64,000 bases of DNA from Limnomonas spitsbergensis (taxonomy: Eukaryota > Chlorophyta > Chlorophyceae > Chlamydomonadales). Every line of letters begins with the position of its first letter. The first letter of the stretch is position 1. The stretch lies in NCBI GenBank assembly GCA_037349105.1, contig JAYJMM010000039.1, positions 62,001-126,000 on the forward strand. Reading direction: 5' to 3'. Below the pieces are notes generated by a model, which saw only the letters and a program-made list of their open reading frames with translations, was not told where the DNA came from and ran no database searches. This document shows, in pieces, positions 44,501-56,500 of the stretch. A program made the position numbers and the translations under genes.

Positions 44501-47500
44501 TCCTGCTGCTCATGATGAGGTTGTCTGAGAGGTGGGCATTACTCCACCCTGCTCCTTCCCGATCTCTTTGTTAACCAGCCCTGCAAGCCAATATATTTTA
44601 AACTGTTAGTGATTTAAGGTTCGAGAAACGGGAATCTGGGATGTCAGAAACCCTGAACCCTACATGGAAAGAAATAAATTTACCTGCAGAGCCTTCGCCA
44701 TCCATGCTGCCTGGACCCATTGGATCCGGTGGCAGAAAAGGATCATCAACGCTTGTGTAAAGACTGAGTGTTCCACCACTCCGGTAAAGGGTAACTCGAC
44801 TTGTGTAATCGGACACTTTCGTGCATTTATCCTGTTACTGCTTATCCGTGACCACCTGCTTCAGGTGCACCCGCCCATGATACCTGTGACCATGCCATTC
44901 CCGGGGCGAGCGGTGTGGGAGCTCAACCTGAGGCTGATGATCGAGGCTACAACGGGGATGGAGGCGAGGCCAGAAGGGAAGATGAGGTGGGAGATGATGA
45001 GGGGTAGCGGGAAGATTAGGGGGAAGAGGCTGACCTTGCTTGGCCTAAGGTGTCTGCTGCTGTGGCTTTTTTATGTTTGCTTTGCCTTCCCTCATAATGA
45101 GCGCTGTCTGGGGTTGAGGGATCCATGAATTTACTGATTATCGATTGTCGAGTGAATGAAGATATTGGCTTCAGCGCACAGACAATCTCTACATTTTGAC
45201 TCCTGGACCTTTGAGCCCTGGACCTGGACCTGAACCTCGTCCCCCCCCCCCCTTGCTGCCTCTGCTACCCCCCTTTTCAACTGCTCATAGAGCGGTGAAG
45301 GCGGTGAGGATGACAGCAGCTATTCGAGCAGCGAGCACGGAGGAGATGACGGTGGCAGAGGTGAGAGCGATGGCAGCAGCAGCGGCGGCGACGAGGGCAG
45401 CAGGGACGAGGAGACCGACCGGGACGGCGATGGGGAGCCTGAAGAGTCCAGCAGCGAGGATGGCGGCACCGACGAGATGGAGGCGGTAGCCGAGGGCCTC
45501 AGGCTAAAAGTGCTTTGGTACCTGGAGAGGTTCCAGCAGGGCGCTGGGGGCGGGGGCGGGGCTGACTCAACCATGCTCCCGGCACTGCCAGGCGGCCGGT
45601 CCGCCCTGCCCGCTACCAACATTGCAACTCCAGCAGCGCCCGGGGCGCCAGGAGCGGGAGGCCGCGCCTGGCGCGTGTCCCCGGCCAGCTCCCAGGTGTT
45701 CACCGAGCGGGAGCGAGTCTCCAAGCAGCAGGCTGCCGGCCCTTCTCCTGTGGCGAGCCTCTTGGGCAGCTTGGCCGACCTGTTGTCCCCCTCCTCGCTC
45801 TCCTGTCCTGCTGGAGCTGGTCTCCTACCGGACAAGGGCGGAGCTGGTGTGCTCACTGGGCCTGCTGGCGACAGGGCAGCGGGGATAGGTCCACCTGCCG
45901 GGATGGGGCAAGCGCTGCTGCCCGCCAGGAAGCAATTCAGCGCCCCGCTAGATGGCGGCCGCGGAACCGAGGGTGCGGTCGTCGCCACCTTGGGTGGCGC
46001 GACGATGAGTGCTTTGGACCGGAGCGGCGGCTGGCTGTCCAGGGCGGCGGCGGGGATGACAGGGGAGCCGCGTCGACGTTTCTCAGCCGGGCCACAGGCT
46101 GCAGCATCCTCGGCAGCAGCAGCAGGGGGGCCCGTGCAGCAGCAGCTTTTGAGTCCAGCCCGCGGCCTGACCACTCGGTCCTCATCAGGCTCGGCCGCTG
46201 CGGCCGTGGAGCTGGCGCTTGGCTTTGCCGAAGCGGCCGAGACGGAAAAGCCAGGTGTGTGCCTTGTCTGCATGCGGGTTTGAGTGAAGGGCTTTGGACG
46301 TACTGCTTTTGCATGCCGTCCTTTATAACTGATAGGGGTAGTTGTGGAGGACCTTCCTCGGCTTTCTTTTGTACCTTTTGTATCTCCTCCGGTACATTTT
46401 TGCCTTACAACCTGGCAGTACCTGCACCGTGCATACTTTTGGAGGGACAGGATCTTAACTTAACCCAGATGTGATTCATATAATATGACATCGCTGAGCC
46501 TCTCCACCGTGTCTTTGCTTTGATGTGGCAGGCGGCATCCTAGACGCTGTGGAGCGTACGTTGCGGTCGGATGAGCTGGACGAGCCGCCGGCTCCAAAAG
46601 AGCGCCCGCTCCCTGCTCCCGCTCCAAACCATGCCCCCACACAGCCGTCTCAGTCCAGGTCCTGCCCGCGGTCTCCTATTGCGCAGCTTGTGGCGGCCGC
46701 TGCTGCTGAGGTAAATGCTTCACTGACCAGGGCCTGTAGCAACTAGCAACCCTTAAGGCCGCTGCTGCTAATGTAAAAGCTGTCCGTATTAGGATCTGTA
46801 GTGACCTTGAAGGCCGCTGCTGATAATGTAAAAGCTGTCCGTATTAGGATCTGTAGCGACCCCAAAGGCAGCTGCTGCTGATGGCACCTGCAATAAGATA
46901 AGCATCAACAGCCCTGAAAGCTGTGGCTCGGGTATCTTTCTGTGCGGGGATGTTTAGGAAGCCTGCAAGCGGCCCTGGGCATCCCCCCACCCCAACCGAG
47001 CAGCCATCAGTTGCCCCCCTCGGTCCCTGTGGCTAGGGAAAGCGACCAGGGTGGGTGTCTTTGGGCAATGAAGACACCTACCGGGAGTTGGTCTGTCACC
47101 GCCACAGAGTGACCGCAGAATAGCATTGGGTGCAATGAAAGCATGTTTGCATACCGTGTATTTGATATGCCTGCCCTAGGGTGTCAATGCTTCTCTCTAC
47201 GTTCCCAATACCTTTGTTGTTGTTGTTACAAAGTTGACGCAACCACCCACAGCCTGTTGCGAAAGGGCCAGGCAGAGCGAACCGGAGAGAAGCCAGAAAA
47301 CGAGGAACAGAACAAGTACCAGAGTCCAAACCCAAAACAACGGCAACGGGAAACAACAGACGTCCTATGTTGGCTCCCTGCCCAAGCTCACCCTGCCCCA
47401 GTGCTTGACTAGCTAAATCGTTTTCAAGCTCAATATACCCACCCCATAATTGATGAACGTACGCAGACTGACAGTAAGGAAGCGCTGTCAATAAACAAGC

Positions 47501-50500
47501 GTCTCATTCTTGCCCTTGCGCAGGTGTCTGTTACAGGCCGCACTCTGCAGCTTGAGGAATTGTTGGAGCAGTTGGACATTCTGGACCAGGAGGCAGAGGG
47601 CGGCGGCGGGGCGGAGCCCCTGGGTGTGTCCCCCGCATCAGCCACCGTCCGCACCGCCCCGGCTCCCCTGACCCAAACGCACGGCAGCAGGGACGGGGGG
47701 GAAGCAGCGGCGGCGGCAGCCCGTGTGCCTGCTGTTGGCGGCGGGATGCACCGCCCTGCTCCTACTCCCCGCTACGCCGGGGGCGCGTCACGCCTGGCGC
47801 GCGGCTCCTCGGGCGGCGAGGATAGCGCCGAGGCCGGCCCCGCACCCATCGGCCGACAGGGTGAACTCAGGCTGCAGCAGATGTACTGCGGGGCAAAAGG
47901 CGACGCTGCTGCTGCGGCGGCGGCGGCGGCGGCCTTCTCCACTGTGGTTTTGCCAATGGGCGCCGCAGCGAGGATTCCCACCAGCCAGCAGCCGGGCGGG
48001 GATGCGGGCGGGCCGGGGGAGCGGGGGGGGGCCCGGGGCGGTAGCAGCGGGGGTAGCGTCGGCAGCATGTTCCACTCTTCCGCAGGGGGAGCCGCCGCCC
48101 AGCCCACCGCTGCTGTCGTGTCATCGTCCTTCTCGGTGTTCAAGCCTGTGTCGGGCGGAGGGTATGTCCATACAGCACCAATGCTGGGAGGTGGCGTCCG
48201 TCCGGCGCCCCGCTTGGCCGACCTGCCGGGCATTCCTGTTGAGCAGGCCCAGTCTGGCTGGGTGAGTCGTGAGTCATTTATTCAAACCATGACCAGTTTT
48301 GGATTAAGATGATTACCGGTCTTGGTACACTCGGGCAGAACCCTTCCTCTGTCTCTCCTTGCTTCTACTGAACTTGAATGTTAACAAAGTGGCAGTGTCA
48401 TTTGCAAGAGTGCTGGGAAGTGAGGATCACAAGAATCAAAGCGGTGAAGGAATATTACGTTAGCAGTCCTTCCGTGACGCCTCCCCATCATACTGCATCC
48501 TCCCGTGACGCCTTCCCTCCTTCCTGCCCCCTGCCGTGAAGCCTCCCCTTGTTGCTGCACCCTGCTGGCAGCTCTCGTCTGCTCTCTCGTCATCCGCTGC
48601 GGAGATGCGCTCAGCGTCAGCCGGGGCAGCGGGGCGCGGAGGCGGAGGCAGCTTGACGGGCGCGGCAGCAGACGTGGCCAGACAGGCGCGGGTTGCGTCC
48701 GACGTGGCTCAAGCTGGGGCCCGAGAGCGGGAGGACGCCGAGGTGAGTGAACCCTAGACCTTAAATATGAGCAAGACAGCTCTAACTGCCCTAGCCCGTA
48801 ACCCTAGCCCAAAACCCCAGCCCTGAACCCTTAACCCTAGCACTTGACCCTGAACCCCAGCACTCGACCCTAAACCCTAGCCCTTGACGCTAACCTCAGC
48901 CTTAAACCCTAGCCATTGACGTGAACCCTAGTCTTTGACCCTTAATCCTAGTCCTTGACCTTAAACCCTAGCCCTAAACCCTATCCCTTGACCCTAAACC
49001 CCATATCTTGACCCTAAACCCTAGCCATTGACGCACACCCAGGAGGGTCCATCCATCCAGCTGCAACCTCCCAACACCCTTTCACATTTGAGGCTCCACA
49101 GATTTAGGGTTGATCAACCCCATGCTCCTGCCCAGCATCTTTGTGCCCTTTTTTCTGCCCAGAGGGCATGTGCCGGTTCTTCTTTAATGACCTAATTAGA
49201 TACTTACCGGTACCGGTAGATTTGATTTGCCCTCCTTCGGGTATGAATTACTTACCTCTTTAATGCCTCCCTCATTGTGACCCATTTGTGGCCACTCCAT
49301 TAGCTGCTGCTCCACCCACCTCTCACCCCCCACCTCATGTAGGATAAGGTACTGCTTCCAGCCGCGTCTCACCCAACAAGGCAGCATCCCCTTAAGATGA
49401 ATGTAGGATAAGGCACTGCTCCACCCACCTCTCACCCAACCGCCTACTGCCTGCCATCCCCCGCCCCTATCAGGTGCTGCTGCTCCGTCTGCGTCAAGCG
49501 GGATACACGCCCTCCCCTGCCGGCGCCGCGGCCCTGGCCCTGCCCCTGTCGGACCTCATCCCCGACTCGCGCTACCAACCGCTGAGCGAACACCCCCTCT
49601 TCAAAGAGGTGTCTCAGGAGCTCCTGGGAAGGGGCGCTCCCCACAGCAGCTCCGGCTGGGTGAGTGGAGCCGCACCCTCAAGAGGGCTGTTACAGTGTTG
49701 AGAGGTGCTGGGTTACAGGGTAGAGGGAGTCACACCCTCAAGAGGGCTGTTGCCAGGGCTTTACAAACCGGTTGGTTCCCAGAGACTTTGGGCAAAGAAG
49801 CAGCCTGCTGCAGTGTCGAGAGATGCTGGGTAGAGGTTGAGTTGTGCGCAGGACTGAAGCACCAGCTCGGTGAGTGGAGTGTTGTGAAGGGTTAGCGTGT
49901 CTTGCAGGGACATGAGGTTGGGTTTGTCGGAGGGTTGCCGAAGTCAGGGTGTATTGGAGCCTCGGAGGGCTCGAGGAAATGGAGGTTTTCAGTGTTACGG
50001 TTTATTGGAGGTTACGAGATTGGGGTTTGATGGAGGTTCGCTGAGTTCCGGCTGAACTGAAGGGCTCCGGGGTTATGTGAATGGAGGGTTGAAGGATTAG
50101 GGTATCAACATCACGGGCTGGGTGAGAAGAGGCTCAAACCCCAGACCCTGAGCCTGCGCTCTCACCCCTGACCCTAGGCCCTGACCCGGAACCCTAAGGG
50201 CACCTCATCCCCAAACCCTTGGCGGGTCAGAAATAGGGGGCTGCGGCGGCAAGAGTTGGCCGTGCAGGAAAGTTTGAAAGAGTGGGAGGGGGGCGCTGTT
50301 GGGGGGCAGGACAATGGGGGGTCGCCCTGGTGGAGGCGGAAATCTCACATCGTCGGGGAGTGGGGAAAGCCAGGAGCAGGTGGTGTGCCTTGCCAATCCC
50401 TAGGTTTCGGAGATTCTCCACCTCCCCCAGGCCGACCCCCCCTTGGCAGGAGTGCCGAGGGGGGCCATTCTGACAGGCTAGGAACTCCTCTGACTGCCAC

Positions 50501-53500
50501 ACGCACTTTGCCCCTGGCCATCCCTGTCACCTCGCCCCTAGCCCCGTGTCGGAGCTCCGAGCCTTACACCGCACCCCCTCAGTATTGTAATCGAACCATG
50601 CATGCTTCTCCCTGGCACTTCAGGGGCTCTTCCCCTTGAGAGGTAAACTACAGCCCCCCTGCCACACACACAAGGGGTCCTTCCTTGTGTCCCTCTTAAC
50701 TTCTATACCCCAGGCCCTCTGGCCCATGAGCACTAAACCCATAACCAGAGCCCTATTCCTCGAGCCCTAGCCCTGTGCCCTGGACCCCCCCCCTGCTGCA
50801 GGTGAGCACTGTTGCCCCTGTGACACACAAGCCTGCCGCTCCCAAAGGCCTGCCGCCAGTTTCGGAGGATGGGCGCCAATCTGTCATCACCACCAGATCC
50901 GTAACGGCCTATCAGGTGGGGCTTCACACTTCCGGAAGGTGATAATGTCACTATTTTTAACCTCCAACATATTAAGAAGCAGGAAGGGGCCCCGAGCAAA
51001 GCCAAAGATACTTAAGAAACAGGTTTGAATCTCCAACTCAGGTCCTGCAGGTGTCTGTCGATCCAGTCCCCTGGTGCAGGCCTGGCACTGTATTTGTTGC
51101 TTTAAGACGGGCATTTATATTCTCCTGCAGTACACGTTCCTCTGTACTTCTGGGTCTTTGGCTATGTCGTGACATTTTAAAAAGGGTTTCGGGAGGATGT
51201 GTTGATGTTGTGCCTGATAACAACCACCGGGGCTGGTGGCGCCGTGGAAACCATGATATGTTTAGGTATAGGACACCAATATTGAACACACTGATATCTT
51301 TATACCAGTAGGTATAGGACACCAATATTGAACACATGATAACACGGTGTGCATTAAAACAATTTCATGCATTCGTTCAGATGGGCTGAGAGGAATGGGC
51401 TGAAATGATATGGCAATTGCCGCCTCCTGTCCTGCGTTTGGTTACACCCCCCTTCTTGTACTGGGAAAAAGGAGACCACTGACCGCAAAATCTGGGCCAA
51501 GGTTGAGGCCTGAACCCTATAAATCTGTAAAAAGACGTTTTTTTGCCCTACTGTCGATTTGCTTTGCCTTGCCTCATAACTATCGTTGATTGGGGTTGAG
51601 GGATCCACGAAATTACTGATTATCGATTGTCAACGCCAGACCCAGTCAGAAAACAAGAGTTTTGGTCGGAAGTTTGCCTTGAGGACAGCATTAAAAGAAA
51701 ATACTTTTTCATACCAGAGGGAAGGCAAATCTAATCTACGGAAGTGGCAGCACGCATCCTTTGCGTACTGTCTACGGAGGTCTGTTAGGCACCGCCAATC
51801 AATAAGATGTCCCCTGAAATCTGGATTCTTTGAATTCCTGATTAGGGCTCAGAGATGGAGAGCGCAAGCAGCTCCACGACCCGAACACGTCCGCAGCCAC
51901 CAGGCAGCTCTACCCCTCGGCAGCAGCACCAGCAGCAGCAACAACATCAGCAGCAGCAGTTGGCAGGAAGCTACCCAGCCCACACAAACACCACCTTTGC
52001 AGCAGCAACACGCAGCGGCGCCGAGCACCATCAGCGCCAGCTCAGACAGACGGTTTCGGAGCCGGTGGTAGGTTTCGGAGCCGCCGGCCAGCAAGGCGAC
52101 GGGCCTGCCACGCAGTTGGGAGAGCAGGCGGTGCATTGGCAGCAGTACAGGGCACCGCCTGGGGGGGCAGCACCCACGGCGACAAAGAGGCCGGTTCCGT
52201 TTACCAGCCTCGCGGCCAAGATCGGTACACGGCCCGCTGGCAGGTGAGAAGATGCGCGATGTCACCGATGCATGAGCCAACAGAGATTGTTAGATAACGT
52301 TGGACAGACAGATAGGCAGATGGAGAGGGACAGCCAGACAGACAGACAGCGCGCGCGCCCGAGAGAGAGAGAGACCAGTCCATAGGTAGACAGATTCCAG
52401 TGGATATCCACCATCCCTGGGTCCATACCGGTGCATACATCCATATACATATATACGGCATGCAGAATATTCCCGGGGCCTAAACTGGCACTGAAAAGAA
52501 GGGGGGGGAGGACGCTGCACATTTGGCCGCAGCAGCACAAAGTAGGCCGCGCTGCTTGGGTGCAGCTGTGATCCGACGAGTGCCACGAAGAGGTAAATCT
52601 CAACATACGTACACTTTCTCCCCCAACCTCAGGATCCCCCAACCTGGGTACCTTTAACCTCTGTGACCCCAACCTGGGTACCTCCAACCTCTGTGACCCC
52701 AACCTGGGTACCCCCAACCTCTGTGACCCCAACCTGCGAATCCCCAACCTCTGTGACCCCAACCTGGTTAACCCCCAACCTGCGTATCCCCAACCTGTGT
52801 AAACCCCAACCACTGTAACCCTCAATCTATGTTATCCCCAATTTCTGTAACCTCAATCTATGAACCTCCATTCTCTGTAGCCCCCAACCTTTGTAACCCC
52901 CAGTCTTTGTATATTAAACCTGTGTAACCCCAATCTTTGTTACCCCCGTATATGCATGCCTCAATCTGTGTTATCCACAAACTACGTAGTGTGGGCGGCT
53001 CCCCGCGTGCGCCCCGTTCAACGACGGCCCATGTGGTGCCCACTCATCTTGTGCGGCCTGATGTCCAATCGGCAAATGACCAAGCACGACCTCTGCTTGC
53101 AGGTAAGGATACATCATACTGGGACATAGCCGGTACATACTGGAGGGACTCTGAATTGTGAATTTTAAAACCTCTTAAAGGGTGATCAGGGGTTAGTTGT
53201 TGCTACAAAGTTAACGCAACCACCCACAGCCTTTTGCGAGAGGGCCAGGCAGAGCGAACGGCGGGGAAAGAAGTCACGAGAACCAAAACACGCAACACGG
53301 CGGCAAAAAACAATGCAAAGCAGCACAAACACCGAGAACACCGGTGAACATTAAAACAGGCACGGAAAACAGAAGCGGAGACGAGGTTCGTCCGGTCAAG
53401 TTTGGCGCCGACTGGTGATAAAACGTATTGAGGGGTCATGTTTTTGTAATTCCGAAATATAATTGAATTTTGCGGTGAAGCCGACCATTTGAATTGAAGT

Positions 53501-56500
53501 CTGAATTAAATTGAAGTTTGCGGTGCAGCCGACCAAGGTCGCCGCCCGCCGGCAGGTGTTGACACATCCTAAAAGAATTATATTTGGTGAATTTCTGTGA
53601 ATTTCAAAACCTAGTTGCAGGATGCGGGTTGGGGGTTGAGCTGTCCAGGCCTTCCCCCTGCCGGCAAGCTATAGGCCCTGCAGGGATGGTCTTGCTCCAA
53701 TCTATAAAACTCCTCTTCCCAATTTAGCTCTTGGGCCAGGTGTTACACTTTCCCCAGTATTTAGGTTTGGCTGAACCTTTTTGATCCTGATCCCTGACCC
53801 TCCACTTCATAGTTACCGTTGGATGAGCCCCACCTCCTGCCTTCCTGTATTGGGGGTTCAGGCTTGATCCTGATCCCTGCTCCTCCAATTCAAACTGCTG
53901 TTGGATGAGCCCCACCTCCTGCCTTCCTGTATTGGGGGTTCAGGCTTGATCCTGATCCCTGCTCCTCCAATTCAAACTGCTGTTGGATGAGCCCCACCTC
54001 CTGCCTTCCTGTATTGGGGGTTCAGGCTTGATCCTGATCCCTGCTCCTCCAATTCAAACTGCTGTTGGATGAGCCCCACCTCCTGCCTTCCTGTATTGGG
54101 GGTTCAGGCTTGATCCTGATCCCTGCTCCTCCAATTCAAACTGCTGTTGGATGAGCCCCACCTCCTGCCTTCCTGTATTGGGGGTTCAGGCTTGATCCTG
54201 ATCCCTGCTCCTCCAATTCAAACTGCTGTTGGATGAGCCCCACCTCCTGCCTTCCTGTATTGGGGGTTCAGGCTTGATCCTGATCCCTGCTCCTCCAATT
54301 CAAACTGCTGTTGGATGAGCCCCACCTCCTGCCTTCCTGTATTGGGGGTTCAGGCTTGATCCTGATCCCTGCTCCTCCAATTCAAACTGCTGTTGGATGA
54401 GCCCCACCTCCTGCCTTCCTGTATTGGGGGTTCAGGCTTGATCCTGATCCCTGCTCCTCCAATTCAAACTGCTGCTGAACGAGGCCCTCCTGCGTTCCTG
54501 TACTTGGGGTTCAGGCTCTGATCCCTTCTCCTCCAATTCAAGCTGCTGTTGGACGAGGCCCTCCTGCCTTCCTGTACTTGGGGTTCAGGCTCTGATCCCT
54601 GCTCCTCCAATCCCCATTGCTGGCAGGACCTACCCCATCTGTCTCCCCCAACATGGCCAAGCTGGAGCAGCAGAGGGAGCTTCCTCCAGACGCCCCAGCT
54701 GCTCGTGGCAGCCATGGGCCAAGCTCTTACTTGCAGGTATTACTAGGGAGCGGGACGGAGGATCTAGGGCAGGCTGGATCAGAGGGCGGACAGGATCTGG
54801 ATCCGGAGATATGTAAAAGATCAAACGCCTGGCCCTGTTCGCAGTGCCGTTTTTTGAGGGCTGCCGGGTAGCTACCACTGGGCTGATGCAGACCAAAGCT
54901 TGATCCGCCTTTGGCGGGTGGACCCAGCAAAAGAGGGCTTGCAGCACCAGTTTTTACCTTCAAAAACCGGTATGCAATTAATTAAATACGCCTGAGTTGT
55001 GTGAAAGTGTAGACCCCCACCCCCCCCCGCCTGCACTTTGCAGCACCAAATCCTGCCCCGGCCGTAGGCTGGGTTGTAGCTGCATTGTAGCTGAAGCAGG
55101 GAGGCACCCTGAAGTAAAGATTGGTTGAGAGATGGTGAACTGGGAACTACATCACTCACACCATGGCATGTGGCCATGTACTTGCATAATGTTAGGCATG
55201 CCTAGATGCCCGCCTAAATCCTGGATCTGTGTCTTGTGGATCTAGATTGGGTGACCCAGTCGGTTGTTTACTCTAGGCCCAGGCCTTCTAATTCTTGTGG
55301 GGGGGGGCTACATCTGACTCGTCAGTTTTTTTCCCAGATCTGACCTTTGACTTTTGCACCCCTGACCGCACCTTTCCTCGCATAGTACCTCAGCCCTGAA
55401 TTACAGCGATGGAAGGAGGCATGAAAGTCATGGGACCATGCACATCAACATCTGATCCGCCCATGGCTAGGCATGTTGCATGTCATGTTTGAATTTGATT
55501 TTTGAATTTGCAGGAGTGGCGTGCATCGTCAATGTTGCAACACCTGGAGGAGGAGGAGGTACCTAGGGCGATCCAGCTGGCGCCCAGCTCTCCATGTAAA
55601 GGGAGACGCAGGTAGGGTGCTGGGTTCAGGGTATAAATAAATATCCAGAGGTCGTAGAGGGTTCAGGGTATAAATAAATATCCTGGAAGGTGCCTATGGG
55701 TCTAGGGTCTTCACCCTCTAGGGGTGCAAGAGTCAGGGTTGGGGCGTTGCGGCAGAAGTGCGTGGGGCCCTGTCCTACTTTCATACTGCTTCACTACTGA
55801 TCCTGGTTCACACTTTGCCAGGGGGGAATAGAGGGGGGGCCTTGGCCGGCGAAAACAGGGCATGCGTCGCAAAGGCGATTGAGATAGGGCCTGTGTGCAT
55901 CCCGCTGAGTCAAACGCGTAAGCCTGCATCCTGGCATGCGGGGGACACCCCCTCTCGTGGCCCTATGAAGGAAACCTCCGTCATACTGAATAACATCAGC
56001 CTTGGATGAGCCCAGCCTTTGATGCACGTGATTGCGATGCGCCCGAGAGCTCATGCTGGCGACCCCCTTCTAGGGTTTGTGCACACCCATGTACCTTTCA
56101 TGCTGGGCAGCCACCACTGGGACGATTGGGATCAAACCTTCACCGGTTGGAGGCCCAAGCAGCAATTTCTGCCGCACCAAAACCCTCAAGCCATGGATAG
56201 GCCGTGATGCAGCTGCATTTCTAAAACACCCAAGGGCTTACTGTACGTTGGCTGTCCCTTACCGGTAAGGCGTTTGATATTATATAATAAGAAATATCTC
56301 AATGACCCATAACCCGTTCCTCATAGGTCTACGTCGCCCATGTTGGTTGCTGCGGCGACGGCTGAGGCGCAGCGCGCGTTCCAGGAGGAGGATTTCAATT
56401 CGACCTCCGCCGCCTCGAGGAGCCGGCGCGCTAGCGGGAGCAGCGCTGGCAGGCAGCGGGCCAGTGCCTCGTCCGTCGCGCGCCCAACTCCGGCTTCGAA

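Noticed and set aside
44211..44528. Plus-strand frame with SAEERRDSD repeats as a protein domain
   Set aside because: It comes from the 27-bp intronic repeat between exons 6 and 7, which join without it in phase.
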